DNA from: Rapana venosa
Taxonomy: Eukaryota > Mollusca > Gastropoda > Neogastropoda > Muricidae
Direction of reading: 5' to 3'
NCBI GenBank assembly: GCA_028751875.1
Contig: CM054153.1
Location: 7,968,150 to 8,032,149, forward strand
DNA: 64,000 bases
Shown piece after piece: positions 58,901 through 64,000 of this stretch (the stretch's first letter is position 1; every line of letters starts with the position of its first letter). The notes below the pieces were generated by a model, which saw only the letters and a list, made by a program, of their open reading frames with translations, ran no database searches and had not been told where the DNA came from. Position numbers and translations under genes: made by a program.

Positions 58901-61900
58901 TTCCCCCTCTCTCTCTCAACATAAATGACGACAACGTCAACACTTAGCTGGCACATGTTTTGCACTTGATCATAAATAATGATAAAAGGTTTTGGACTTT
59001 GCTGGAAACTATTTAATTTCTAAAATTCCTTATAGTTTTTTGTTACTATCATCATGAGTGATTGTGCTTGTCTGTTACTTTCTAGAGCAGGAAATAGGAA
59101 ATGACAGGAAGTTGCATTTCAGAAAAGGTGCACATGTGGCGGCATTTAACCATGCACATACATGCATATGCAGGCATGCTAAAAGTTATGCTTGCACTCA
59201 CACATTCGTTCACACATGTGTCCAAACATGGACACATATGTACACATAAACAACCATAAACACATACACAGTAATACACATGTGAGCACACACACACACT
59301 ATACCTTCAATGATATTTAATTGTTACGTTTTGAGCACAGTCATTTATGCTATATAGCATAGAGGTGGACATTAGCATGGTGTTTTATAATAATAATAAT
59401 AAATGGAACTTATATAGCACTATATCTTGCAAAGACAAATCAAAGCGCATGCATTCAACCTAATCTTACACAGTCATACAACCAATGACAAATAATCAAT
59501 AGTTCAAACAGATATTACAAACATGGTACGCTGCAGACCAAATCTATGAAATAAAATTGCAATAGTCAAATGTTTTTCAAAAGCACACACACACACACAC
59601 ACAGGTCATATACTTTAGCAGGGTGATAGTACATGGGTTGTGAAGGGTGGGATAGTTCTGATATGAAACAGGAGGGGGGAAATCTTAGGTTTGAAATAAA
59701 TATGTCTTGAGGCTGGATTTAAAAATGTCATAGCTAGGCTTCTGGCGAAGAGAGTGAGGGAGCTCATTCCAGGTCGATGGACCCGATATAGAGAAAGAGC
59801 AGCTGCCAACGGTAGATTGGTTGAATCTAGGTATTCGTAGGCACAAGGTATCTGCAGCAGAACGTAGGGAATGTGAAGGAGTGTACAGGTTAAGACATTC
59901 ACAGAGGTAGGAGGGTGCAGTTTTGTGGAGAGATTTGTAACAGAGGGTACTGATCTTATAATCTACTCTCTGTGGCACAGGCAGCCAGTGGAGAGATCGC
60001 AAGAGAGGGGTAATGTGCTCCGATTTTTTCTTTCTGAGAACTAGTCGAGCTGCGGAGTTTTGTATACGTTGAAGGGAGTGGATAGATGATGCTGGCAGAC
60101 CAGACAAAAGAGAATTGCAATAGTCCAGACGTGAAAGAATGAGAGAAGTGACAAGTTTGGCTGTTGCATCTGTGGACAGGTACTTTCAAATTGCACTAAT
60201 ACGCCGTAACTGATAGTAGCACAACTGACAGGTCTGGGTGATGAATTTTTGCATAGAGAGTGTGTTGTCGATAACAACACCTAGATACCTCACAGCAGTG
60301 GATATAGGGACTGATGCATTGCCAAGTTCTATTGAAGCTGTTGTAATGGAAGAGAGTTTGTGTTTGGTCCCTACGAGCATGGCTTCGGTTTTATCTGCAT
60401 TTAGCTGTTATTTGTTCTGTGTCATCCAGTTTGAATATCTTCAAAGCAGTGGGCCATATTTGCCAGGAGAGAAGGCAGATTTTCAGGAGTAACACTGCTT
60501 TGAATCTGAGAGTCATCTGCGTAAAAATGATGGTTGATTTGATGACAGTTTATTATATGTGACAGTGGGGCAGTGTAAAGAGTGAACAGAACAGGGCCTA
60601 GAACTGATCCCTGTGGGACTCCGCATTCCAGTTTGGCAGGTATTGATCGAATCTTGTTTACTGCAACTGTCTGAAATTGGTCAGTAAGGTATGAATTAAA
60701 CCAGGTGAGGGCTGTGCCAGTAACACCGAACATTTTTTGAAGACGGGAGAGAAGAATTGAGTGGTCTATAGTGTTGAAGGCTGCCGATAAGTCGAGTAGA
60801 GTGAGAAGGGAGATTTTCCCCGAGTCAGAAGCGTGTTTTAAGTGTGTACTAGGGTGGTTTCAGTGCTGTGGTTGACGCGATAGGCAGACTGAAACTCAGG
60901 AAGAAGATTGTTGGAGAGAAGGTGGTTGTTGAGCTGTTTGAGAACTACTTTTTCAAAGACTTTAGAAATAAAAGGTAGATTGGAAACAGGTCTATTATTC
61001 TTCAGAATGTTAGGGTCAAGGTCATGCTTTTTGAGTAGAGGTGTGACTATAGCAGTTTTGAGAGCTGATGGAACATTTCCTGAAACAAGAGATGAGTTTA
61101 CTATTTTCAAGATAGTGGGTATAAGTTGTGGTAGGCACTGTGGGACAAGAGAAGCAGGTATGGGATCAAGATCACATGATGTTATAGTCATTTCTTTCAG
61201 AATTATCGTGATTTCTTTCTCACTTGTCGGATGAAAGAAAAGGAGAGGAGTGCCAGAGAATTGGGATCAGGAAGTGCAGGCTGGAAAGGAGTCTGATCCA
61301 GTTTGGAGCGAATGTTATGGACTTTTTCAGAAAAGAATGCAGAAAATATAGAAGGAAGTTCAGAGTGGTTGTGGATGGAAGGCAGAGGGCTTGCCTTCAC
61401 AGGTCCAAGAAGAGTAGATGGGAGAGAAAAGAGAGATTTCATTGACCTGGCATCAAGAACTTGAGAAGAGTAATACTTTGTTTTTTGTGAAAGAATTAAA
61501 GACTTGACTTTGTTTACTTGTTTTCGGAAGAGCTGCTCATTAATTTCCGTTTTTGCTTTTCACCACTGCCGCTCTAGTTGCCTGCGTTTGCACTTTGCGA
61601 CCAGGATGTCATGGGTGTACCATGGTGCACATGGCCTATCAGGCAGGAGACGGTCAGTGGGAGGTGCATGCTCATCAAGCAGTTGGCTGAGAACATCATT
61701 GTAGTGTTTAGAGGGGTTATTGTTGTCAGAGGTTTGTGATAGGCATCAGCAGCTTGTGAAGAGAGAAGTTTGAATATCTATGGCCTTGAGGTTGTGACGG
61801 GTGACATACTTTTTCTTTCTGATAGGCTTTGCAATGTTTAAGAAAAAAGAAACAGCGGAATGATCAGAAAGTAGTTCACAGTGATAGATACAGATGTGAT

Positions 61901-63186
61901 CAGATCTTGGGAACATCAGTAATTAGCCAGTCTAAAATATGTCCTGGTCTGTGCGTTGCTTCATTTACCAGCTGAGAAAGAGAGTGGTTTGACAAAGAAA
62001 GAGAAAGAAGTTTGACATCGGAAGAAGACTGGTTATCAAAGTGGAAGTTAAAGTCACCGAGAATGATAAGCTTTCTGGGAGAGAGGCTGTAGTGATCCAG
62101 AAGTGACTGAAACTCTTGATGGAAGATGGAAGATGTCAGATTATTCTTACGGCTTGGAGGTGGACGGTAAAGACAGCAGAAAGTAATAGAGTGGCCAGTG
62201 TGTATTGGAAGTTGAGTTCACAGACTTCAAAGATTCAGGTGAGAAAGAAAGGGAGTGACAGAAAGAAAGAGCAGGTTCGAGTGTATCTTTATAAACGATG
62301 GCAATGCCACCTCACGGAGGGTCGGGGGAAGAGAAAGAGTTTTATAACCAGTGGTGTCAGTTGTTTTTATTTTCGGTTCATGACCGTGTGGTTTTAACCA
62401 GGTTTCTGTAAGAAATGTTATATCAATGTTCTGTTCAGAGATGAAATCAGAAATGAGATCAGCTTTACCTTCTGGGCAGACAGATTGCACGTTGAACAAG
62501 CGCATGTTAAGGAGGTTTGAAGGAGGCAGAGAGGCTGATGTTAACTGTGGTGAATTAGGATAACTGTCAGAGGAAGAGGATGAAAGCGATGGTAGAGATG
62601 TGGAGAGTGGAAGAGCAGACAAAAGTTTGGATTGAGAGTCAGGTGTAGAAGCTGGTGAAAGAACTGGGCAAGTTTGGGGATTTATAGTTTCATACACATC
62701 GCGATACACATAACTGTCAGAACACGTTTTGTCAAAGTCATTAACACAGGAAGAAGCAGGTTGATCAGAGGGATGCAAAGCAGAGTTGTGCTTGGTTACG
62801 GTGGTAGCGGTAGTGACATCAGAAGCGAGGAGGGAGACGGATGTAGGGGGCCACAGGCGATGACGTCTGCCGGCACAGGTTCCTCGTCTAGTTTTGCAGC
62901 GATTGATTCCTAAGATTGAAATGTGTTTTTTAAGTCTGTTTGGTATGTTGTAAAACCCATGTGAGAGCAATGCTCTCAAGTCTTCAGCAGTTCGTGTCAT
63001 ATCGGTGGAAGGAGGAACACTGGGTAGTTGTGGTGGGGGGGGGATCTGTTTTGTATGTTATATGATATAGAGTTGTCTAAATTTTTTGTATTACATTTAC
63101 AGTGTGTGTGTGTGTGTGTGTGTGTGACAACAGTGATCAAGAATCAGGAAGATGCCTTTACAGTGGAAACAAAGTCAATGCAACAG
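35928..63186 (+). CDS. CNTLN: Centlein (CNTLN), internal part of a split gene
   Basis: Centlein is a long coiled-coil protein of the centrosome that bridges C-Nap1 (CEP250) and CEP68 and helps hold centriole pairs together. Nine plus-strand exons in consistent phase give, in order: [143 protein letters not shown] and [17 protein letters not shown]. The second and third segments and the AQQAxLIQQLQ/NQED segment match vertebrate centlein closely. Heptad-like leucine and charged spacing is visible throughout. The gene continues past 64000; 5' exons were not located. Confidence 0.92.
37003..37091 (+). CDS. CNTLN: Centlein exon b ([13 protein letters not shown])
   Basis: Acceptor tgtcatttacag, donor gtaagg; 89 nt encoding [19 protein letters not shown], then [11 protein letters not shown] with the last codon split. 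This is the most diagnostic centlein segment. Confidence 0.95.
37100..39460. other. Centlein intron, partly unclassified repeats
   Basis: 37250-37345 has a repeated CGCAGCCGACAGT motif (two copies about 60 bp apart) and a GCCCACGTGGGC palindrome. A 37-bp sequence at 38720-38756 recurs at 38777-38813. (CA)n occurs near 37988. No exon or recognised transposon was found. Confidence 0.5.
39469..39762 (+). repeat. SINE family B, best-preserved copy
   Basis: A box TAGCTCAGTGGTCGGAGCAC; 5S-like AAGTTAAGCAGCGTCGAGCG, TGGTTACCAGTTGGATGGGT and GACCG; core CACCCAGCTGTAAATGGGTA; 3' part CCCTCAATATGCTGGCCCTA, CTCGCTCCCCTACGACCTTA and TACCTTACC. It abuts a family F repeat on its right. Confidence 0.92.
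39763..40100 (+). repeat. Family F dispersed repeat with AAG-rich tail
   Basis: It matches the reverse complement of 50645-50945 over its whole length: AAATAGCATCCCCACCTTCT, CATTGTTTCTGCCTTGTTC, GAAGTTGGATGTACTGG, TCACTCCTATGACAGACAAC and TGTCTGAGCATTTGACGAAG, ending (AAG)n. A shorter copy is at 45535-45640. No coding frame or tRNA box is evident. Confidence 0.85.
40170..40730 (+). repeat. SINE family D copy interrupted by poly-G
   Basis: Head CAGGGTGGTGAAGATGTTCA, middle GAATGGATGCC, GTGTCATGTTTAGACATTCC, then 40466-40640 is almost pure G. The 3' domain resumes as AATTTCACCTTTGGTGAACC and GAGCTTTAGCTGAGGAATGA. Confidence 0.8.
40466..40640. repeat. Poly-G tract, about 175 bp
   Basis: Runs of up to about 25 G separated by single T, A or AA. 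It replaces the short GGTGGG stretch that other family D copies have at this point. Frames through it are meaningless Gly or Pro runs. Confidence 0.92.
40915..41043 (+). CDS. CNTLN: Centlein exon c ([15 protein letters not shown])
   Basis: Acceptor ctgttgcag, donor gttagt; 129 nt encoding (R)[40 protein letters not shown] and LAK(split). [15 protein letters not shown] is nearly identical to vertebrate centlein. Both split codons agree with neighbouring exons. Confidence 0.95.
41146..41232. repeat. Poly-C tract
   Basis: About 85 C with rare A or T, 100 bp downstream of centlein exon c and directly after an inverted SINE-A-like tail scrap (GAGGATAATTGGATAAGC). Confidence 0.9.
41630..41720. repeat. 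(CA)n / (CGCA)n microsatellite
   Basis: CA repeat with CGCA and CGTA interruptions. Confidence 0.9.
41906..42185 (+). repeat. SINE family C (tRNA-derived) with 10-bp target duplication
   Basis: The head GTGGTCGAGTGGTTTAGGCG and the B box in GGTCGCGGGTTCGATCCCCG are intact and Ser/Leu-tRNA-like. A core with CCACCCAGGTGTACAAGTGG follows, and the end is GGCCTTCTGGCTCGAAAGAA. CTATAGATCA flanks both sides (41896-41905, 42186-42195). It sits inside the piggyBac-like element. Confidence 0.93.
43079..43140. repeat. Two subterminal 18-bp palindromes of the piggyBac-like element
   Basis: TCCCGGAATATTCCGGGA occurs at 43079-43096 and 43123-43140, just inside the right terminus. Each is a perfect palindrome. 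Subterminal repeats of this kind may be transposase binding sites; that role is inferred. Confidence 0.85.
43595..43870 (+). repeat. SINE family D copy
   Basis: GGCAGGATAGCTTGGTGGTT, GGGATCAAGCCACCATGGAG (degenerate B box), CCTGTGTGCGTGCAGAACAT, CCGCCTTTTGGAAGGGCAGG and CATGCACACAGGTGTCACG; the far 3' domain is absent. It ends about 95 bp before centlein exon d. Confidence 0.82.
43966..44050 (+). CDS. CNTLN: Centlein exon d, GC donor
   Basis: Acceptor gtgttgcag; 85 nt encoding (K)[19 protein letters not shown] and QLTSLEFK. The donor is AAG|gcaagt, a GC-AG intron. Phases 1 and 0 join exons c and e. Confidence 0.9.
44350..44480 (+). repeat. Solitary tRNA-like SINE head
   Basis: Box-A-like TAGCGCATTGGTTAGTGCC and B-box-like GTCGTGGGTTTGAATCC at tRNA-like spacing. 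The following sequence (TTTTTTCTGGCTCCTACCCA) is not shared with the other families here. Confidence 0.6.
44490..45530. other. Centlein intron, no recognised feature
   Basis: No exon, transposon or tandem repeat that I can support. Short frames such as that near 45195-45623 (minus) have no recognisable similarity. Confidence 0.45.
45535..45640 (+). repeat. Family F repeat, 3' part
   Basis: GCTGAAGTTGGATGCACTGG, GATTTGTCAGATGG, GACGGACAATAG and GAAGAAGAAG correspond to the last third of the 39.76-kb copy. Confidence 0.7.
45641..45900 (+). repeat. SINE family D, 3' half
   Basis: GCATGCAGAACATCTTGAGC, GAAGAGCGGGCCATTTCATA, CTGGTAGGAATGGATAAATA, GTCAGAATGCAGCAACCTAA, ACAGTCCCATACATAAAATC and CACTATCAGTGAACC. 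The tRNA-like head is missing. Confidence 0.78.
46150..46270 (+). mobile_element. L2/CR1-like LINE 3' tail
   Basis: GGTTCGAATGCAAGTGCTTTGACTTG, ACAAGATTCAGCACTCTA and an (ATT)n tail match the ends at 6.6 kb and (reversed) 59.4 kb. Only the terminal untranslated part remains. Confidence 0.72.
46416..46497 (+). CDS. CNTLN: Centlein exon e
   Basis: Acceptor gtttgttgtag, donor gtgagt followed at once by (TG)n; 82 nt encoding [20 protein letters not shown] and ESQREKY plus one base. The split codon gives Asp with exon f. Confidence 0.9.
46498..46570. repeat. (TG)n microsatellite starting at a splice donor
   Basis: TG repeat with GCGT steps begins within the donor site of centlein exon e (G|gtgagtgtgtgtgtg). 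Confidence 0.9.
46786..47283 (+). other. Open frame in centlein intron with (CAG)n, not supported as a gene
   Basis: A 165-codon plus frame ends with a serine run encoded by AGC repeats at 47200-47231. It has no recognisable domain or conserved start context and lies in an intron. It may belong to an old unclassified repeat. Confidence 0.3.
47396..50036 (-). mobile_element. RNase H-type non-LTR retrotransposon with inverted 5' segment
   Basis: Minus strand 49845-47762 encodes an RT and an RNase [32 protein letters not shown] (motif A), [17 protein letters not shown] (motif B), YADD after a small disruption near 49385, then [27 protein letters not shown] and [13 protein letters not shown] gap of about 20 bp near 48210-48250 shifts frame. 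Plus strand 49841-50036 encodes the missing upstream RT part ([51 protein letters not shown]). Both ends abut (TG)n. It resembles the I/Jockey-type groups that carry RNase H; the exact clade is uncertain. Confidence 0.9.
49841..50036 (+). mobile_element. Inverted 5' segment of the RNase H-type LINE
   Basis: This segment reads in plus orientation and ends with TSNIG, the same peptide that begins the minus-orientation part at 49845. ACTTCTAACATTGGT at 50022-50036 thus has an inverted copy at 49829-49843. The layout is RC(5' part)+3' part, as expected from twin priming. Confidence 0.88.
50036..50066. repeat. (TG)n at LINE insertion boundary
   Basis: A TG tract immediately after the inverted LINE segment; its partner tract is at 47397-47413 on the other side of the element. 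Confidence 0.9.
50645..50945 (-). repeat. Family F dispersed repeat, minus copy
   Basis: Reverse complement of 39.79-40.10 kb: minus reading AAACAGCATCCCCACCTTCT...TCTTTGTTTCTGCCTTGTTC...GATGCACTGGACCTGACTTG...CATTTGACGAAGAAGAAAAG. The two full copies look about 80% similar by eye. Confidence 0.85.
51081..51120. repeat. (AT)n microsatellite
   Basis: Uninterrupted AT dinucleotides, about 28 bp. Confidence 0.9.
51291..51394 (+). CDS. CNTLN: Centlein exon f
   Basis: Acceptor gtgtttacag, donor gtcagt; 104 nt encoding (D)[34 protein letters not shown], a canonical coiled-coil stretch. It corresponds to the DAKIKTFEDNLIEARKEVEV region of the vertebrate protein. Confidence 0.9.
51948..53533. mobile_element. 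hAT-like non-autonomous DNA transposon
   Basis: Terminal inverted repeats begin CAGGGTTCGTACAGA (left) and CAGGGTTCATACAGA (right, inverted), flanked by GTACA on both sides. The ends carry CCCTAAAAAGCCCTAAAA arrays at 51966-52075 and 53450-53505. The interior has no transposase. The CAGGGTTC terminus recalls hAT elements, but an 8-bp duplication is not visible, so the superfamily is tentative. A SINE C copy is inserted inside. Confidence 0.65.
52611..52905 (-). repeat. SINE family C, minus copy
   Basis: Reverse complement of the 41.9-kb copy, with intact box-A and B-box sequences (GTGGTCGAGTGGTTTAGGCG; GGTCGCGGGTTCGATCCCCG) and end GGCCTTCTGGCTCGAAAGAA. No clear target duplication. It lies in the hAT-like element. 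Confidence 0.92.
53540..54270. other. Centlein intron, AT-rich, no supported feature
   Basis: Contains a C16 run at 54019-54035 and a hairpin ATTCACTGA/TCAGTGAAT at 54172-54195. Some motifs (TTTGTGCTGGCATCC) recur at 55.01 and 56.94 kb. Confidence 0.45.
54275..54316. repeat. 42-bp perfect palindrome
   Basis: Two 21-bp arms meet without a spacer between 54295 and 54296; the arm core is TTTTAAGAATTGAATAATA. Confidence 0.95.
54430..54790 (+). repeat. SINE family D copy
   Basis: GGCGATTTAGACATTCACCT, GATTCTGGGTTCGAGATAAT (B-box-like), CCGCCTTTTGGAAGAGCAGG, CCGGTAGGAATGGATGATAA, ATCTCACCATGGGTCAACCT and AGCTCTAGCCAAGGATCGG. Confidence 0.82.
54925..55045 (+). repeat. Short dispersed repeat (pair with 56860-56970)
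   Basis: CAGTAAAGTTTCAGCCTCAGGAATCAGTGTTGAAG and TTTGTGCTGGTGTCC correspond to CAGTTAAGTTTCCTCAGCC...GAATCAGTTTTGAAGTCATG and TTTGTGTTGGCATCC at 56.86 kb. Family unknown. Confidence 0.55.
55313..55369 (+). CDS. CNTLN: Centlein exon g
   Basis: Acceptor ctgtcatttcag, donor gtacgt; 57 nt encoding [19 protein letters not shown], phase 0 at both ends. A minisatellite starts at its donor. Confidence 0.88.
55374..56075. repeat. Minisatellite, about 80-bp unit, interrupted by a SINE
   Basis: Units begin GTCAGGCATGGGTTGT and run through TGTACTTTTGTCTTTG and TTTGGTCATGTTTGTC. About five units are present, at about 55374, 55460, 55830, 55911 and 55991. A SINE B copy at 55492-55772 splits the second unit. 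Confidence 0.8.
55492..55772 (+). repeat. SINE family B, truncated and indel-bearing
   Basis: Starts inside the A box (CAGTGGTCAGAGCACTCGCT), then TTAGCAGCGTTCGGGTGGTT, AGTTGGATGGGTGACTG and CCCTGAATATGCTGGCCCTA through GACCTTATAGGTTATGGGAC. Several single-base gaps relative to the 39.5-kb copy. Confidence 0.88.
57425..57850 (+). repeat. Dispersed repeat, inverted relative to 12240-12665
   Basis: TTAACTTAATGAGGTTGT, CCTTCACTGTGACGTGCCAA, CTGTAGGGCAATCATTTTTC, CCTTGACCATAAGCTTGCCT, GTTATGATTCTTTTAAA and ACTAGTTGATGAACAGTTCA match the reverse complement of 12.24-12.67 kb over about 420 bp. Confidence 0.88.
58335..58695 (-). repeat. SINE family A/D copy just upstream of centlein exon h
   Basis: Minus reading: head GACAGAAGAGCCTGGTGGTT, GAGCATTGTGCTCATGATCT, GAGTTAACATCAGTGCCTCC, CTTCAGATGAGACTTTAAAC, AATGGATGC-type middle, then CAAAGTTGGAATGCAGCTAC. 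About 75 bp from the exon. Confidence 0.8.
58776..58881 (+). CDS. CNTLN: Centlein exon h ([11 protein letters not shown])
   Basis: The exon encodes [35 protein letters not shown] plus one base; the donor is gtcagt. With the strong acceptor ttgcag at 58771 the exon would start four bases earlier and be out of phase with exon g. With the AAG at 58773-58775 it joins in frame as QIRE|ELKEL, length-matched to the vertebrate LVRKELQEL. The exact acceptor is therefore uncertain, or a small exon is missing. Confidence 0.9.
59280..59605. repeat. (CA)n and (TAA)n tracts near LINE 3' end
   Basis: CA runs at 59289-59299 and 59584-59603; (TAA)n at 59387-59402 is the tail of the minus-strand LINE. Confidence 0.8.
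59390..63000 (-). mobile_element. L2/CR1-like LINE, nearly full-length, disabled
   Basis: Minus strand, 5' to 3': an N-terminal frame from 63000 with [14 protein letters not shown] start, [20 protein letters not shown] and [12 protein letters not shown] (AP-endonuclease N-terminus), then [66 protein letters not shown] (YADD), [51 protein letters not shown], and an untranslated end with (TTA)n. Motif order matches CR1/L2 LINEs. Frameshifts and stops (e.g. near 60840 and 61200) break it. It fills the intron between centlein exons h and i. Confidence 0.9.
63102..63126. repeat. (GT)n within the acceptor region of centlein exon i
   Basis: A GT tract of about 24 bp ends 8 bp before the acceptor, where a pyrimidine tract would be expected. 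Confidence 0.85.
63134..63186 (+). CDS. CNTLN: Centlein exon i ([11 protein letters not shown])
   Basis: Acceptor gtgacaacag, donor gtgagt; 53 nt. With the A from exon h it reads [18 protein letters not shown], equivalent to VLRNQEDVHTAESISYQK of vertebrate centlein. The next exon lies beyond the window. Confidence 0.9.
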
Positions 63187-63269
63187 GTGAGTTTGATTAT
63201 TTCAGTACTGAATTGTCCACTTTTTCTCACACGCGCACAGACGCACACGCAAGCACACACATGTTCCAT

Positions 63270-63440
63270 CCTCTACTCCTGTTTGTGGATTGGTTGTGTA
63301 GAAGTTAGAAGTCAAGGTTCAGCCCTCGTTTGTGCCAGAACTTTTCTTCCATCCACTAGACTTTTGAGTGGTAGTGTAGGCGCTAGTTTTTCCAACCTGT
63401 GTGCTAAGTGCAGTCAGCACATGTAAAAGAATCCATGGCA
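63270..63440 (+). repeat. Family E repeat, head degraded
   Basis: Shares CCATCCACTAGAC, TTTTGAGTGGTAGTGTAGGC and GCTAGT with 35540-35590, continuing GTGCTAAGTGCAGTCAGCAC. Confidence 0.6.
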
Positions 63441-63934
63441 ATGGATGAATTGTCCTTGGCAGTCTTCCGTAGGAAAAAAAAGGCACTATGATAGAGAAAG
63501 AAACACACATGCAGCTATTATAAGAAAATTGAAAAAAAGAATGCATGGCACTGCTCTTGTGGCATTGTGCTCTACACAAATTTCATGCAGAGAAATCTGC
63601 CAGGACTGAAAGTGGTATAGATACAACACAGCACACTCCCAAGTTAACTTTTGACTGTGTGCTCAACTGAAATATGAAAGTGGGTTACAATTGTGGTGAA
63701 ATGTATTTTGCATGAAATATGAAGAGCTGCTGAAATACAAGTAATTATCTTTCTGTTTCCATTTATTTTTTGCCTCAACGGATGTGGTTGTTACCCTGTA
63801 GATGCCAGATTGTGCTTGCTTTTACAGTCTTGCATGAGGCCTTATGCCTTACACCCTTATCTCTTGAGAAATGATAATAGGAAGAAAGTGTAGAATATAT
63901 ATATATAGTACTATATCTTGTGAACGCTCAATGT

Positions 63935-64000
63935 GAACACACCAGCCCCTGTGAAAGTGAATGGAACTGACCTGCGCCAGACAGACAAGTTCACATACCT
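63935..64000 (+). mobile_element. LINE RT fragment running off the window
   Basis: The last bases encode PVKVNGTDLRQTDKFTYL, a typical post-YADD segment of non-LTR reverse transcriptases (...I.G..L..VD.FTYLGS). It lies in the centlein intron after exon i, in plus orientation. Confidence 0.7.

Noticed and set aside
1..64000. A novel defence or multi-gene system, CRISPR array or operon
   Set aside because: The content is two split host genes and mobile elements; there are no clustered prokaryote-like genes and no regularly spaced repeats with unique spacers.

Overview
The window is eukaryotic nuclear DNA from an animal, most likely a lophotrochozoan and probably a marine snail or other mollusc. 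The genes are split into short exons (53-129 bp) with GT-AG or GC-AG introns. Introns are packed with tRNA-derived SINEs, non-LTR retrotransposon fragments, DNA transposon remnants and (CA)n/(CT)n/(G)n tracts. The taxon is inferred from general character only; no species-diagnostic sequence was recognised. Nothing bacterial, CRISPR-like or operon-like is present.

Two host genes can be supported. On the minus strand, eight exons between 10913 and 16825 encode eIF3 subunit j (EIF3J): seven join in phase from the DNW-acidic segment to the stop codon, and an upstream exon carries the WEGEDE motif but a frameshift. The exon with the start codon was not found. On the plus strand, nine exons between 35928 and 63186 encode an internal part of centlein (CNTLN), a coiled-coil centrosome-cohesion protein. 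Its diagnostic segment is [13 protein letters not shown]...[15 protein letters not shown]. The gene runs off the right end and its 5' exons were not found.

Layout: 1-10.9 kb is AT-rich intergenic DNA with a tRNA/5S-headed SINE (2.2 kb), LINE tails, a tandem repeat (5.35-5.75 kb), a 51-bp minisatellite (6.75-7.6 kb) and a 430-bp terminal-inverted-repeat element (8.16-8.59 kb). 10.9-16.8 kb is EIF3J. 16.6-28.3 kb is a transposon graveyard whose coding remnants are broken mainly by single-base indels. It holds two LINEs with a nested SINE, a degraded RT, and an RTE-type LINE inserted into a SINE with a perfect 12-bp target duplication. 28.3-35.9 kb holds SINEs, an L2/CR1-like LINE fragment and a peculiar inverted/direct duplication at the 5' end of a SINE. 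35.9-64 kb is centlein, whose introns host SINEs of several families, a piggyBac-like derivative with TTAA ends, an RNase H-type LINE with an inverted 5' segment lying between (TG)n tracts, a hAT-like element and a 3.6-kb L2/CR1-like LINE.

The two genes act in unrelated processes (translation initiation; centriole linkage) and show no sign of co-regulation. The most distinctive content is the mobile DNA: a SINE whose head fuses a tRNA-like A box to a 5S rRNA internal promoter, several datable nested insertions, and a LINE that appears to have entered a CA/TG microsatellite by twin priming.
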